A stretch of 64,000 nucleotides of DNA, from NCBI GenBank assembly GCA_964544475.1, contig CAZJBS010000014.1:15939-79938 (forward strand), given 5' to 3'. The notes under the pieces are model-generated. The model searched no databases, had not been told where the DNA came from, and saw only the letters and a list, made by a program, of their open reading frames with translations. This document shows positions 43,656 to 51,691 of the stretch, one piece after another; the first letter of the stretch is position 1; each line of letters starts with the position of its first letter. Made by a program: the position numbers and the translations under genes. The DNA is from CAZJBS01 sp964544475. Its GTDB lineage: Bacteria; CLD3; SB21.

Positions 43656-43877
43656 CTACTTTTCGGATTTTGTTTCGCGGAACTTGGCAAACTTCTTGTT
43701 GAACTTTTCCACACGGCCGGCCGTATCGATCAGTTTCTGCGTGCCGGTGAAAAAGGGATGGCAGTTTGAACAGATTTCAACTTTGATATCACCGACAGTC
43801 GATCGTGTTGTAAAAGTATTGCCACACGAGCACGTGACATGCGACAAGCGATAGTTGGGATGAATGGCGTATTTCAT
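43656..43877 (-). CDS. rpmE: 50S ribosomal protein L31
   Basis: A 73-residue protein with the zinc ribbon CSCG (N-terminal) and EICSNCHPFFTG (C-terminal), so it is the zinc-binding C+ paralogue rather than the zinc-free form. It binds the ribosome's central protuberance and 5S region. It has a strong promoter at 43940-43968 and its own terminator. Zinc-replete conditions favour this form; the zinc-independent L31 paralogue is not in the window. Confidence 0.95.
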   Translation of the reverse strand: MKYAIHPNYRLSHVTCSCGNTFTTRSTVGDIKVEICSNCHPFFTGTQKLIDTAGRVEKFNKKFAKFRETKSEK

Positions 43878-43939
43878 GAAGGCGTCCTTAGCTTTGATAC
43901 GGTCACTAATCTTTGGCCGAACTGGTCTTTCGGGTCGGC

Positions 43940-43968
43940 ATTATAGCAAACAGTCTCATGAAAAACAA
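43940..43968 (-). promoter_or_regulatory. Strong promoter for rpmE
   Basis: On the minus strand a -10 TATAAT (43940-43945, perfect) is preceded by a 17-bp spacer and TTGTTT (43963-43968). The start would be near 43933, giving about 56 nt of leader before the rpmE ATG at 43877. Confidence 0.7.
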
Positions 43969-44181
43969 ATGTTTTTTTCAATTCGGCCATTGGAAGCGAT
44001 CCTGTGGTATCATCAGGGACAGGGCAATCGGCCCTCATTTTTCATGAGTCGCTCAGATCGACCCAGCCTCCCACGAAGCGATGTTGGATGCGTGAGACCG
44101 TATTTCCCGTAAACTGGCCTTGATAAAGGTGAAGAAAACGAATACATTTCGCCATCTATGACGACCAGGATGCCGTAGTTC
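43969..44181. other. Intergenic region, no gene recognised
   Basis: The ~300-bp divergent space between rpmE and the HAMP histidine kinase (43878-44181) contains only the rpmE promoter. I see no convincing promoter for the kinase, no terminator and no coding frame with a family signal. A T-rich stretch near 43974-43978 is not part of a hairpin. Confidence 0.5.
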
Positions 44182-45606
44182 ATGTTTCCGCTCATCACCT
44201 CGAAAATCCAGAACAAACTGATTTTCACATTCAGCATGTTCTGTCTGGCCATTTTCAGCGTTTCCGGTTTGTTGCACTATTGGTATACCGAAAGCAGTCT
44301 GGATGAGGAATTGGGCAAGAAATTGCTTGCCGTGGCTCACGCCGCCTCGCTCCAGATCAATACGGAATTGGTTTCCAAATTGACGGCTGGGGACGAGGGC
44401 TTCCGTACGTATCGCAATTTCAAGAAACGTCTGAGTGACCTGCGCGACGTCACAGACGTCGAACGCATTTACATCATGGATCTGAAAGGCCAGAGTCTGC
44501 TGGATACCGAGGATGGTGTACGTGTCGGGTATTTGTATCCTTTTCTAAAATTCAATCAGTTTGAATTTGATCGGACCACGAAAGGCCTGCCCTCCCATTC
44601 CGTCCTGTTTGAGAGCTACGACGGCAAGTTGTACAAGACAGCTTTTGTGCCGATGGTTGTCAACAACGAGATCAAGGGTGTCATCGCCGTGGACGGGAGC
44701 GCGACATTTCTCTATTTGATCAAACGGATTGAATGGCATTTGCTGACGGTCGGTATTATCGGAGTTCTGGTCTCTGTTCTCATTGGATATTACCTGGCAC
44801 GCTCCATCAGCAATCCCGTTCAACAGCTTATGGAAGCCGCTGAAAAGATCGGATCGGGCAATCTGGAGCATCCGATCGACATCAAGAGTCGAGATGAAGT
44901 CGGATTTCTTGGAACGACGATGGAGAAGATGCGCCGGAATATTCTTAAACGGGATCAGTATCTCAAGACTATGCTGGCCGGTGTGGCTCATGAATTGCGA
45001 AATCCTCTCGGCGGCGTCGAAATTTTTTCTCATCTGCTCAACAAGGAAATACACGAAGAAGGGCCGCGCAGGAATTACATTCAAAAAATCATCAGTGAAA
45101 TAGAGGTCATGAAGAAGATCCTGACAGATTTTTTGGACTTTGCCAGGCCGAGAGTTCCCCAGCCCGAGCGGTGCAACGTTCACAGGTTGGTGGAAGAAGT
45201 GAAAGTCATCTTTGGGAGGGACATCGAGCGCAAAGCGATTGACATGCGGACCTCCATTGTCGAAAAGGAAGTGTATGCCGACCCGGGGCATTTGCGACAG
45301 ATTATTGTCAATCTCATGGAAAACTCAATACAATCCGTGAATGGGCATGGTCAGATTTCGATTGAAACGCGGGCCGTGAATGGACGAATCGAATTGATCA
45401 TCGAAGACAATGGTCATGGGATCGAGGAAACCATCAAAGACAAAGTGTTTGATCCATTTTTTACAACAAAAGAGAAGGGGTCGGGACTGGGGTTGGCCAT
45501 TGTTAAGAAGCTCGTCGAAGAGAATCACGGCGATATCGGAATCGAATCCGATGGACGTCATGGTACGCGATGTGTGGTTATTTTTCCAAAGAGTGAAATT
45601 CAATAG
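44182..45606 (+). CDS. HAMP-domain sensor histidine kinase
   Basis: A 474-residue kinase. An N-terminal membrane helix (about residues 12-32), a periplasmic sensor of ~150 residues and a second helix (about 185-205) are followed by a HAMP domain (YYLARSISNPVQQLMEAAEKIGSG). HisKA has AGVAHELRNPLGG (H270), and HATPase has the N box ENSIQSVNG, DNGHGIEETIKDKVFDPFFTTK and GSGLGLAIVKKLV. It autophosphorylates in response to an envelope signal. No response regulator gene is adjacent. Confidence 0.9.
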   Translation: MFPLITSKIQNKLIFTFSMFCLAIFSVSGLLHYWYTESSLDEELGKKLLAVAHAASLQINTELVSKLTAGDEGFRTYRNFKKRLSDLRDVTDVERIYIMDLKGQSLLDTEDGVRVGYLYPFLKFNQFEFDRTTKGLPSHSVLFESYDGKLYKTAFVPMVVNNEIKGVIAVDGSATFLYLIKRIEWHLLTVGIIGVLVSVLIGYYLARSISNPVQQLMEAAEKIGSGNLEHPIDIKSRDEVGFLGTTMEKMRRNILKRDQYLKTMLAGVAHELRNPLGGVEIFSHLLNKEIHEEGPRRNYIQKIISEIEVMKKILTDFLDFARPRVPQPERCNVHRLVEEVKVIFGRDIERKAIDMRTSIVEKEVYADPGHLRQIIVNLMENSIQSVNGHGQISIETRAVNGRIELIIEDNGHGIEETIKDKVFDPFFTTKEKGSGLGLAIVKKLVEENHGDIGIESDGRHGTRCVVIFPKSEIQ

Positions 45607-45619
45607 AAAGCTTTGACCC

Positions 45620-46363
45620 ATGAGAGTATTCCTTCTGGCAGCCATCTTGTCGTCATGGTGCGTCGCCAACGAGCCTTCGGTGGTCGTGTTGCGCGAAGCT
45701 GAGCAACTCATGCCTTCGCAAGGCCGACATATGGAATTCCGATTCGCACCGCTCCCGTCATCCACCAAATCCAAGAAGTTGGTCTTTTTTTACTCGTTAT
45801 TGATGCCCGGTATGGGGGACCTGTATCTGAAGGACTGGAACGTCCGTGAGTGGGGATCGGGCAAGTATTTTTTTGCCACGGAAGTCCTTCTTTGGGCTTC
45901 CCATTTTTATTCCAACAGCCGGAGCCAATGGCTGGCTGGTGACTACAAAGCCCTGGCGGCCAGGCATGCCGGGGTCGTCTGGGGTGTTCCGAAACCGGAC
46001 AAATATGAGACGAATATCGGCAAGTTCTCGGACATCTACTACTTCAACGACGTCTACCGACGCGCCAGCGGAACCACACAGTTGTATGAAGAAAACGATG
46101 CGAATTATTGGCGTTGGGATTCCGAATCCCACCGAAAGCTCTACGACCGTACGCGGATTCAGAGTCAGAAATTTGACCGCATCTCCCAGTATCTCATATT
46201 TGGGATCGTTGTCAACCACTTCATGGCCGGGATGAACTCGATAAGAGAATATCGGCGTCTGCAGCGGGCTTTGGGTGTTCAAATGGATTTCAGAGTGTAT
46301 CCTTCGCGGGCCGGAGCGAAGTACGGTTATGTGTGGGAGGCCGCCCTTTCCAAGCATCTATGA
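45620..46363 (+). CDS. DUF5683-like membrane-associated protein
   Basis: A 247-residue exported protein (signal residues 1-16). It carries the SLLMPGMGDLYLKDW motif, typical of DUF5683/P-x-G-x-G-Q-x-Y family proteins of FCB bacteria, a second hydrophobic segment and a C-terminal region with YLIFGIVVNHFMAGMNS. It starts 13 nt after the kinase stop, so the two are probably cotranscribed. Family members are often periplasmic or outer-membrane-associated; no specific role is known. Confidence 0.7.
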   Translation: MRVFLLAAILSSWCVANEPSVVVLREAEQLMPSQGRHMEFRFAPLPSSTKSKKLVFFYSLLMPGMGDLYLKDWNVREWGSGKYFFATEVLLWASHFYSNSRSQWLAGDYKALAARHAGVVWGVPKPDKYETNIGKFSDIYYFNDVYRRASGTTQLYEENDANYWRWDSESHRKLYDRTRIQSQKFDRISQYLIFGIVVNHFMAGMNSIREYRRLQRALGVQMDFRVYPSRAGAKYGYVWEAALSKHL

Positions 46364-46389
46364 GCGCGTCAAAAATTGTCTGGCTATCC

Positions 46390-46418
46390 TTGCATGGCAT
46401 GTTTCAGATATGTATATT
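46390..46418 (+). promoter_or_regulatory. Promoter for the nuo operon
   Basis: TTGCAT (46390-46395), exactly 17 bp, then TATATT (46413-46418), 54 bp ahead of the nuoA ATG. This is well matched to the other promoters in the window. Confidence 0.65.
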
Positions 46419-46471
46419 GCGCTCGATTTTGGTTGTGAAAAATGGAACTTGATGGGTGAAAGGCTTCTGTA

Positions 46472-46831
46472 ATGGCTCAGGACTATGTGTATGTTCTTGT
46501 TTTTCTGATTGGTGGAGCCGCTCTTGTCCTCGTAACCATGATGTTGTCATGGGCGTTGCGTCCTCACAAGCCCACCAAAGCCAAAACGACCCCCTACGAA
46601 TGTGGCGAATTGCCGGCTCAGGCTGATTCGTACTTCCAATTCAACATTCGATACTACCTGTTCGCATTGTTATTTGTTGTCTTTGATGTCGAAGTCGTCC
46701 TTTTCATCCCGCTGGTCAAAGTATACCAGGATGTGGCGTTGGTGGCATTTGTGGAGTTGACGTTTTTTGTGCTGGTGTTGTCCATTGGACTTTACTACGC
46801 GTGGAAGAAAGGAGTCCTGCAATGGGAATAG
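46472..46831 (+). CDS. nuoA: NADH-quinone oxidoreductase subunit A
   Basis: A 119-residue membrane subunit of complex I with three helices and the conserved PYECGELPAQADSYFQFNIRYY loop (first half of the family signature). It is the first gene of the operon and overlaps nuoB by 10 nt. It contributes to the quinone-binding membrane interface. Confidence 0.95.
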   Translation: MAQDYVYVLVFLIGGAALVLVTMMLSWALRPHKPTKAKTTPYECGELPAQADSYFQFNIRYYLFALLFVVFDVEVVLFIPLVKVYQDVALVAFVELTFFVLVLSIGLYYAWKKGVLQWE

Positions 46832-47367
46832 TGAATGAGGAGCTGTTTCCAAAAATTGAGAAATTCCCGGGCGGCGAGATTGTCATTACGTCTTTGGATA
46901 AGGTGTTTACGTGGGGCACCAAGAATTCGCTGTGGCCGCTGGGTTTTGGACTCGCCTGTTGCGCGATCGAAATGATGGCCACGCTGATGTCCAAATTCGA
47001 CTTATCCAGATTTGGTGCCGAGGTTATGAGGGCGTCGCCCAGGCAAGCGGACCTGATGATCGTGGCGGGTACCGTGACCGAAAAGATGGCGCCACGGGTC
47101 AAACTTCTGTACGATCAGATGCCGGATCCGAAATATGTTATCGCCATGGGCAGTTGTGCGATTGGCGGCGGGCCGTTTTACTACGATTCGTACACCGTCG
47201 TCAAAGGCGTTGACCAGATTATTCCGGTGGATGTTTTTCTTCCGGGCTGTCCGCCGCGTCCCGAAACGCTGATTGACGGCATTCTGCAGTTACAGCGAAA
47301 GATTGAAAAGGAAGGTGTGTTGCGTAAGAAGATAGTGCATGAAACAGATGATAATCCGGCAAGCTGA
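46822..47367 (+). CDS. nuoB: NADH-quinone oxidoreductase subunit B
   Basis: A roughly 181-residue subunit that carries iron-sulfur cluster N2, the last cluster before quinone. The cysteines are in LACCAIEMM, MGSCAIGGG and PGCPPRPE. The start at ATG 46822 (MGIVNE) is chosen over a GTG at 46801 that would extend into nuoA. Complex I subunits A-D assemble the quinone-reduction module at the inner membrane. Confidence 0.95.
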   Translation: MGIVNEELFPKIEKFPGGEIVITSLDKVFTWGTKNSLWPLGFGLACCAIEMMATLMSKFDLSRFGAEVMRASPRQADLMIVAGTVTEKMAPRVKLLYDQMPDPKYVIAMGSCAIGGGPFYYDSYTVVKGVDQIIPVDVFLPGCPPRPETLIDGILQLQRKIEKEGVLRKKIVHETDDNPAS

Positions 47368-47381
47368 CAACGGGGTTGGTT

Positions 47382-47843
47382 ATGGAACTTCAAACGATGG
47401 TTGAGCAAATCCGGCGGCGGTTCCCGAAGACGGAAGTTGAATTCGACAAAAATGTCGTGATTAACAAGGATGATTTCTCTGCCTTTGTTGAATTCATCCG
47501 GGACGACCCGGAGTTTCAGATGAACGTTCTGGATTTGCTCACCGCGACGGACCACCCAACCGAAAACCAAATCCACATGGTCTATGGTTTTCATTCCTAC
47601 CGAAAGAAACACTATTTGCTCACGAAAGTTCGGTTGGACCGGACCAAGCCTTCCGTCGCGTCATTGACCCGCTGGTGGGCCGCGGCAAACTGGACCGAAC
47701 GGGAAGTGTTTGACCTTTTCGGGGTGAATTTTGACGGCCATCCTGACTTGCGAAGAATTCTGACGCCGCCGGATTTTGCCGGGCATGGACTTCGCAAGGA
47801 TTATGAGAGACCAGGATTTTTCGTGAAGAAGCCCGATTTCTAG
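47382..47843 (+). CDS. nuoC: NADH-quinone oxidoreductase subunit C
   Basis: A 153-residue peripheral subunit. The NuoC signature WAAANWTEREVFDLFGVNFDGHPDLRRIL appears near the C-terminus, in a normal position. It is a separate gene, not fused to nuoD as it is in E. coli. ATG 47382 is preceded by GGGGTTGG; a TTG at 47376 is possible. Confidence 0.95.
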   Translation: MELQTMVEQIRRRFPKTEVEFDKNVVINKDDFSAFVEFIRDDPEFQMNVLDLLTATDHPTENQIHMVYGFHSYRKKHYLLTKVRLDRTKPSVASLTRWWAAANWTEREVFDLFGVNFDGHPDLRRILTPPDFAGHGLRKDYERPGFFVKKPDF

Positions 47844-47899
47844 TCATCACCGGTCGCCTCCACGAACAACGCACCCAAGCTATGTGATAGGATGAAAGT

Positions 47900-49129
47900 A
47901 TGTCCCAGGAAACGAACACGAACCGCCAGCAATCCCACCTGATGTCACAGTCGTTTGGTCAATCCACGCCGCTGTTCGATCAGATTCCACCGCGCCATAA
48001 GACGATCTTGCGCCAGTCACCGGCATCGGAACTGAAGACAGAGGAATTCCTGCTCAATGTCGGTCCGCAGCATCCCAGCACGCACGGCGTATTGCGTCTC
48101 GTGGTTTCTCTGGAAGGTGAAGTCGTCACCAGCTGCGATCCGGATCTGGGATATCTCCACCGGACGTTTGAAAAAATCTCGGAGAATCGCAACTACCAGC
48201 AGATCGTTCCTTTTACGGATCGCATGGACTATCTCGGATCGATGAACGCCAACTGGGGCGTGTCATGCGCCATCGAAAAACTGGCCGGCATCGAAGTGCC
48301 CGAGCGGGCGGAGTACCTTCGGGTTATCGTCGGGGAACTCAACCGTCTGGCTTCCCACCTGATGTGGATGGGTGCGTTTTGCGCCGATATTGGCGCGCAA
48401 ACGGTTCTGCTGTTCGGATTCAGGGAGCGGGAGCTCATACTGGACATGTTTGAAGAGATTTGCGGGAGCCGGTTGACGTACGGCTATATCCGTGTCGGGG
48501 GCGTTGCCGAAGATATCACACCGACATTCGACAAGATGGTACGGGATTTCCTGAAAATCGTACCAGAAAAACTCGCAGACTATCACAATCTGGTGACGGG
48601 CAATCCAATTTTCGTCGAGCGCACGCGCGGCGTCGGGGCCATTACTCTGGACGAGGCGATCCGCTTTGGAATAACCGGTCCGATGCTGAAAGCGTGCGGG
48701 TTTCCGTGGGACCTTCGGAAAGAGGAGGCGTACTCCGTTTATCCCAAGATGGATTTTGATATTCCCGTGTACTACAACGGGGACTGTTTCGATCGTTTTC
48801 GTGTGCGCATGGATGAGATGCGTGAATCGGCGAGGATTATCGAGCAGGCGCTCGGTGGCCTTCCCGAAGGCGCCCACCGTGTGAAGAAACTGCCCCGTAA
48901 CATCAAACCGCCCGCCGGCGACGTCTACGTGCGACAGGAAGCGCCGCGAGGAGAGTATGGCGTGTACGTGGAATCGGACGGCTCCACCAAGCCCAATCGC
49001 GTCAAATATCGAACTCCCAGCTTCTCCAATTTGTCGATACTGCCCTTGATGACCGTAGGATGGAAGATCGCCGATCTTATTGCGATCCTGGGCAGTGTGG
49101 ATATTGTGCTTGGCGACGTGGACAGATAA
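47900..49129 (+). CDS. nuoD: NADH-quinone oxidoreductase subunit D
   Basis: A 409-residue quinone-site subunit. GPQHPSTHGVLRLVV is the diagnostic N-terminal motif; the C-terminal residues IAILGSVDIVLGDVDR are also typical. It holds the quinone-binding cavity with nuoB. About 45 residues ahead of the core are not conserved, so a slightly later start cannot be excluded. Confidence 0.93.
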   Translation: MSQETNTNRQQSHLMSQSFGQSTPLFDQIPPRHKTILRQSPASELKTEEFLLNVGPQHPSTHGVLRLVVSLEGEVVTSCDPDLGYLHRTFEKISENRNYQQIVPFTDRMDYLGSMNANWGVSCAIEKLAGIEVPERAEYLRVIVGELNRLASHLMWMGAFCADIGAQTVLLFGFRERELILDMFEEICGSRLTYGYIRVGGVAEDITPTFDKMVRDFLKIVPEKLADYHNLVTGNPIFVERTRGVGAITLDEAIRFGITGPMLKACGFPWDLRKEEAYSVYPKMDFDIPVYYNGDCFDRFRVRMDEMRESARIIEQALGGLPEGAHRVKKLPRNIKPPAGDVYVRQEAPRGEYGVYVESDGSTKPNRVKYRTPSFSNLSILPLMTVGWKIADLIAILGSVDIVLGDVDR

Positions 49130-49163
49130 ACCGGTACGGATGGAAACAAAGTGGTGAACTGCT

Positions 49164-50147
49164 ATGAATGATTTGTTCTTGGGGTTGCTCGCTGCCGCCC
49201 TGACGTTCGGCGCCATAGCGCTGAACGTTTTGCTCCTGGTTTTCATGGAACGGAAGGTGTCGGCCTGGATACAATCGAGGATCGGTCCAAACCGGGTTGG
49301 CCCGTGGGGGCTGCTTCAAACTACGGCCGATATTATCAAGCTCATCCTGAAGGAGAATATTCGCAATCGTGAATCGGACCAGACGATATTTTATATGGCC
49401 CCCATTCTGGCCTTTCTGGCTCCGTTTGCGGCTTTTGTGACCATACCCATTGCTTCATCCGTCGGTGTCGCCGATTTGAACATGGGCGCCATTTATGTAT
49501 TTGCGCTGGGCAGTTCGGTGATTTTTGCGATCATCTGGGCGGGATACGGTTCGAACAACCGGTATGCCCTTATCGGCGCCATGCGTTCGGCCGCGCAAAT
49601 GGTCTCTTACGAGGTGCCCATGATCACGGCGGTGCTCGGCGTCTTCCTGATCGCCGGAACACTGTCGATGAAAGAACTCGTCGGTTTGCAGGCAGGCGGG
49701 GCATGGTTTGTGGTCTACCAGCCCGTGGGGTTCATTCTGTTTCTCGTGGCGGCAACTGCCGAGGCCAACCGGGCGCCGTTTGATCTGCCCGAGGCAGAAT
49801 CGGAATTGGTGGCCGGATTTCATACGGAATACAGCGGCATCAAGTTTGCTTTTTTCTTCCTGGGCGAATACGCGGCCATGATTGTTTCCTGTTCGTTGAT
49901 GGTGTTGCTTTTCCTGGGTGGATGGTTGATTCCATTGGTTGACAATGCCCTCGTGCCGGTGTGGCTGCAAGTACTGGCATTCATCTTCAAAGTTTATCTG
50001 ATGATTTTTGTGCTGATGTGGATGCGGTGGACATTCCCGCGACTTCGCGTGGATCACCTGATGGAATTTGGATGGAAGATCCTTTTGCCAATCGGTTTTG
50101 TCAATCTGGTGGCCACGGGCGCCGTGGTGCTATGGCTTAAACCCTAA
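49164..50147 (+). CDS. nuoH: NADH-quinone oxidoreductase subunit H
   Basis: A 327-residue membrane subunit with eight helices. ERKVSAWIQSRIGPNRVGPWG and EANRAPFDLPEAESELVAGFHTEYSG are conserved quinone-channel loops. It couples electron transfer to proton translocation. The gene has an in-frame ATG preceded by a purine-rich ribosome site. Confidence 0.95.
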   Translation: MNDLFLGLLAAALTFGAIALNVLLLVFMERKVSAWIQSRIGPNRVGPWGLLQTTADIIKLILKENIRNRESDQTIFYMAPILAFLAPFAAFVTIPIASSVGVADLNMGAIYVFALGSSVIFAIIWAGYGSNNRYALIGAMRSAAQMVSYEVPMITAVLGVFLIAGTLSMKELVGLQAGGAWFVVYQPVGFILFLVAATAEANRAPFDLPEAESELVAGFHTEYSGIKFAFFFLGEYAAMIVSCSLMVLLFLGGWLIPLVDNALVPVWLQVLAFIFKVYLMIFVLMWMRWTFPRLRVDHLMEFGWKILLPIGFVNLVATGAVVLWLKP

Positions 50148-50162
50148 TTGGAAGGTTTGCAT

Positions 50163-50765
50163 GTGGACTATGTGATCAAGACTCTGAGAGGTTCATGGGG
50201 CCTTCTTATGGGCCTGGGTGTGACTCTCAAGTACATCTTCAGGAAAAAAACCACCGTTGAATATCCCGAGGTCCACAAAGAACTGGCCGACCGTTACATC
50301 GGGTATGTCAAGATGATGTACGAAACCGAAGGCGAGCACGCCGGGTATACCAAGTGTGTGGCCTGCATGGCGTGCGTGGTCGTTTGTCCGGTGTCCTGCA
50401 TTCAGGTGAGCGCCGACAAACATCCCGATCCGACCAAAAAACGTATTGCGAGAGAGTTCCTGTTGGACTACGCGAAATGTGAATTCTGCAATCTGTGTAT
50501 CGAAGCTTGCAATTTTGACGCCATCATCATGGGGCATGATTACGATCTGGCGCTATATGATCGCACGGAGATGGACATGGTGCTGGTCAAGGACATGAAA
50601 TATCACAACGACTTGTTCGAAGCCAGCCGGCGCCAGACAGGAGCCCGCCGCGTTTCCATTGTATCGCCACGGGAGAAGGAAATTATCGAGGTCATCAACA
50701 AACGGGAATACGAAGAGCGTATGAAAAAGACGGCGGCCAAAGACGACGCCAACGTCGCCTCGTAG
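50163..50765 (+). CDS. nuoI: NADH-quinone oxidoreductase subunit I
   Basis: A roughly 200-residue ferredoxin-type subunit that carries clusters N6a and N6b. Its two motifs are CVACMACVVVCP (full C-x2-C-x2-C-x3-CP) and CEFCNLCIEACN (the last P replaced by N). GTG 50163 lies 7 nt after a GGAAGG site; the ORF can extend five codons further to a TTG at 50148. Confidence 0.93.
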   Translation: MDYVIKTLRGSWGLLMGLGVTLKYIFRKKTTVEYPEVHKELADRYIGYVKMMYETEGEHAGYTKCVACMACVVVCPVSCIQVSADKHPDPTKKRIAREFLLDYAKCEFCNLCIEACNFDAIIMGHDYDLALYDRTEMDMVLVKDMKYHNDLFEASRRQTGARRVSIVSPREKEIIEVINKREYEERMKKTAAKDDANVAS

Positions 50766-50779
50766 ATCAGGAGTTTATC

Positions 50780-51367
50780 ATGGGTCATGTTATGATTTTT
50801 TATCTGTTTGGTGCGCTGGCGATCGTGCTGGCCCTTTTCGCCATCGTCCACAAGAACGTATTCAAGTCGGCCACATTTCTTGCGGGCATGTTGTTTTGCA
50901 CAGCAGCTCTCTTTGTGCTACTGGATGCGGAATTTATTGCGGTCGTGCAAGTGCTGGTCTACATTGGCGCCATCACGATCCTCATTGTTTTTGCCATCAT
51001 GCTGACCATGCGAATCAATGACGAGATGAGAGAGCCCTTCAACGCTCAAAAGAAGCTGGCGCCGGTCATCGTTGCGGGTATCCTTGGCGTCATTTTGGTA
51101 TTTTTATTGAGAGGGTCCTGGACCACGGGAATGGCGGATGGAGCGCTTTTACCTGCGGACCCTTTGGCCGATATCGGCCAGGCATTACTGTCTTACTTTA
51201 TTCTGCCCTTTGACGTCGTTACGGTACTACTGCTTATTGCCCTGGTGGGGGCGACGTACCTGGCCAGGCAGGATGACCATCAACCTATGGTTCAGGAAGT
51301 GGATGCGGGGCGTCAAGACCTGGCGGACAAAAAAGAAGCGGAAAATCCGGAAGTTCTGGTTCACTAA
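50780..51367 (+). CDS. nuoJ: NADH-quinone oxidoreductase subunit J
   Basis: A 195-residue membrane subunit with five hydrophobic segments. Residues 55-75 (EFIAVVQVLVYIGAITILIV) match NuoJ, and a polar C-terminal tail follows. It is part of the proton-pumping arm. Confidence 0.93.
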   Translation: MGHVMIFYLFGALAIVLALFAIVHKNVFKSATFLAGMLFCTAALFVLLDAEFIAVVQVLVYIGAITILIVFAIMLTMRINDEMREPFNAQKKLAPVIVAGILGVILVFLLRGSWTTGMADGALLPADPLADIGQALLSYFILPFDVVTVLLLIALVGATYLARQDDHQPMVQEVDAGRQDLADKKEAENPEVLVH

Positions 51368-51379
51368 ATTGGTGAGACA

Positions 51380-51691
51380 ATGGAAATTGGACTTTATCAT
51401 TATCTGATCCTGGCCGTGGTTCTGTTCGGTATTGGACTCGCCGGCCTATTGATCCGGCGTTCCGTGATTTCGATGCTCATAGCCATCGAAATCATGTTTA
51501 ACGCCATCAACCTGATCGCGGTGTCCTTTAACCGATTTCTGTATCCGGGCGATGTCACCGGCCAGGTGTTTGTAGTTTTTGTCATGACCATTGCAGCCGC
51601 GGAGGCGGCCGTGGCCCTGGCTATTGTAATGTCGGTCTACCGCCATTTCAAGAGCGTTGAAGTGGATGGGCTGACGATATTGAAGAAATGA
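51380..51691 (+). CDS. nuoK: NADH-quinone oxidoreductase subunit K
   Basis: A 103-residue three-helix subunit. IEIMFNAINLIAVSF contains the conserved helix-2 glutamate, and AAAEAAVALAIVMSVYRH the helix-3 one. It overlaps the nuoL start by 4 nt (ATGA). Confidence 0.95.
   Translation: MEIGLYHYLILAVVLFGIGLAGLLIRRSVISMLIAIEIMFNAINLIAVSFNRFLYPGDVTGQVFVVFVMTIAAAEAAVALAIVMSVYRHFKSVEVDGLTILKK

Noticed and set aside
42792..43769. 325-codon plus-strand frame opposite prfA and rpmE
   Set aside because: It crosses a strong terminator and runs antisense to two universal genes; a shadow frame.
48263..49246. 327-codon minus-strand frame opposite nuoD
   Set aside because: It is antisense to a universally conserved complex I subunit and shows no motif.
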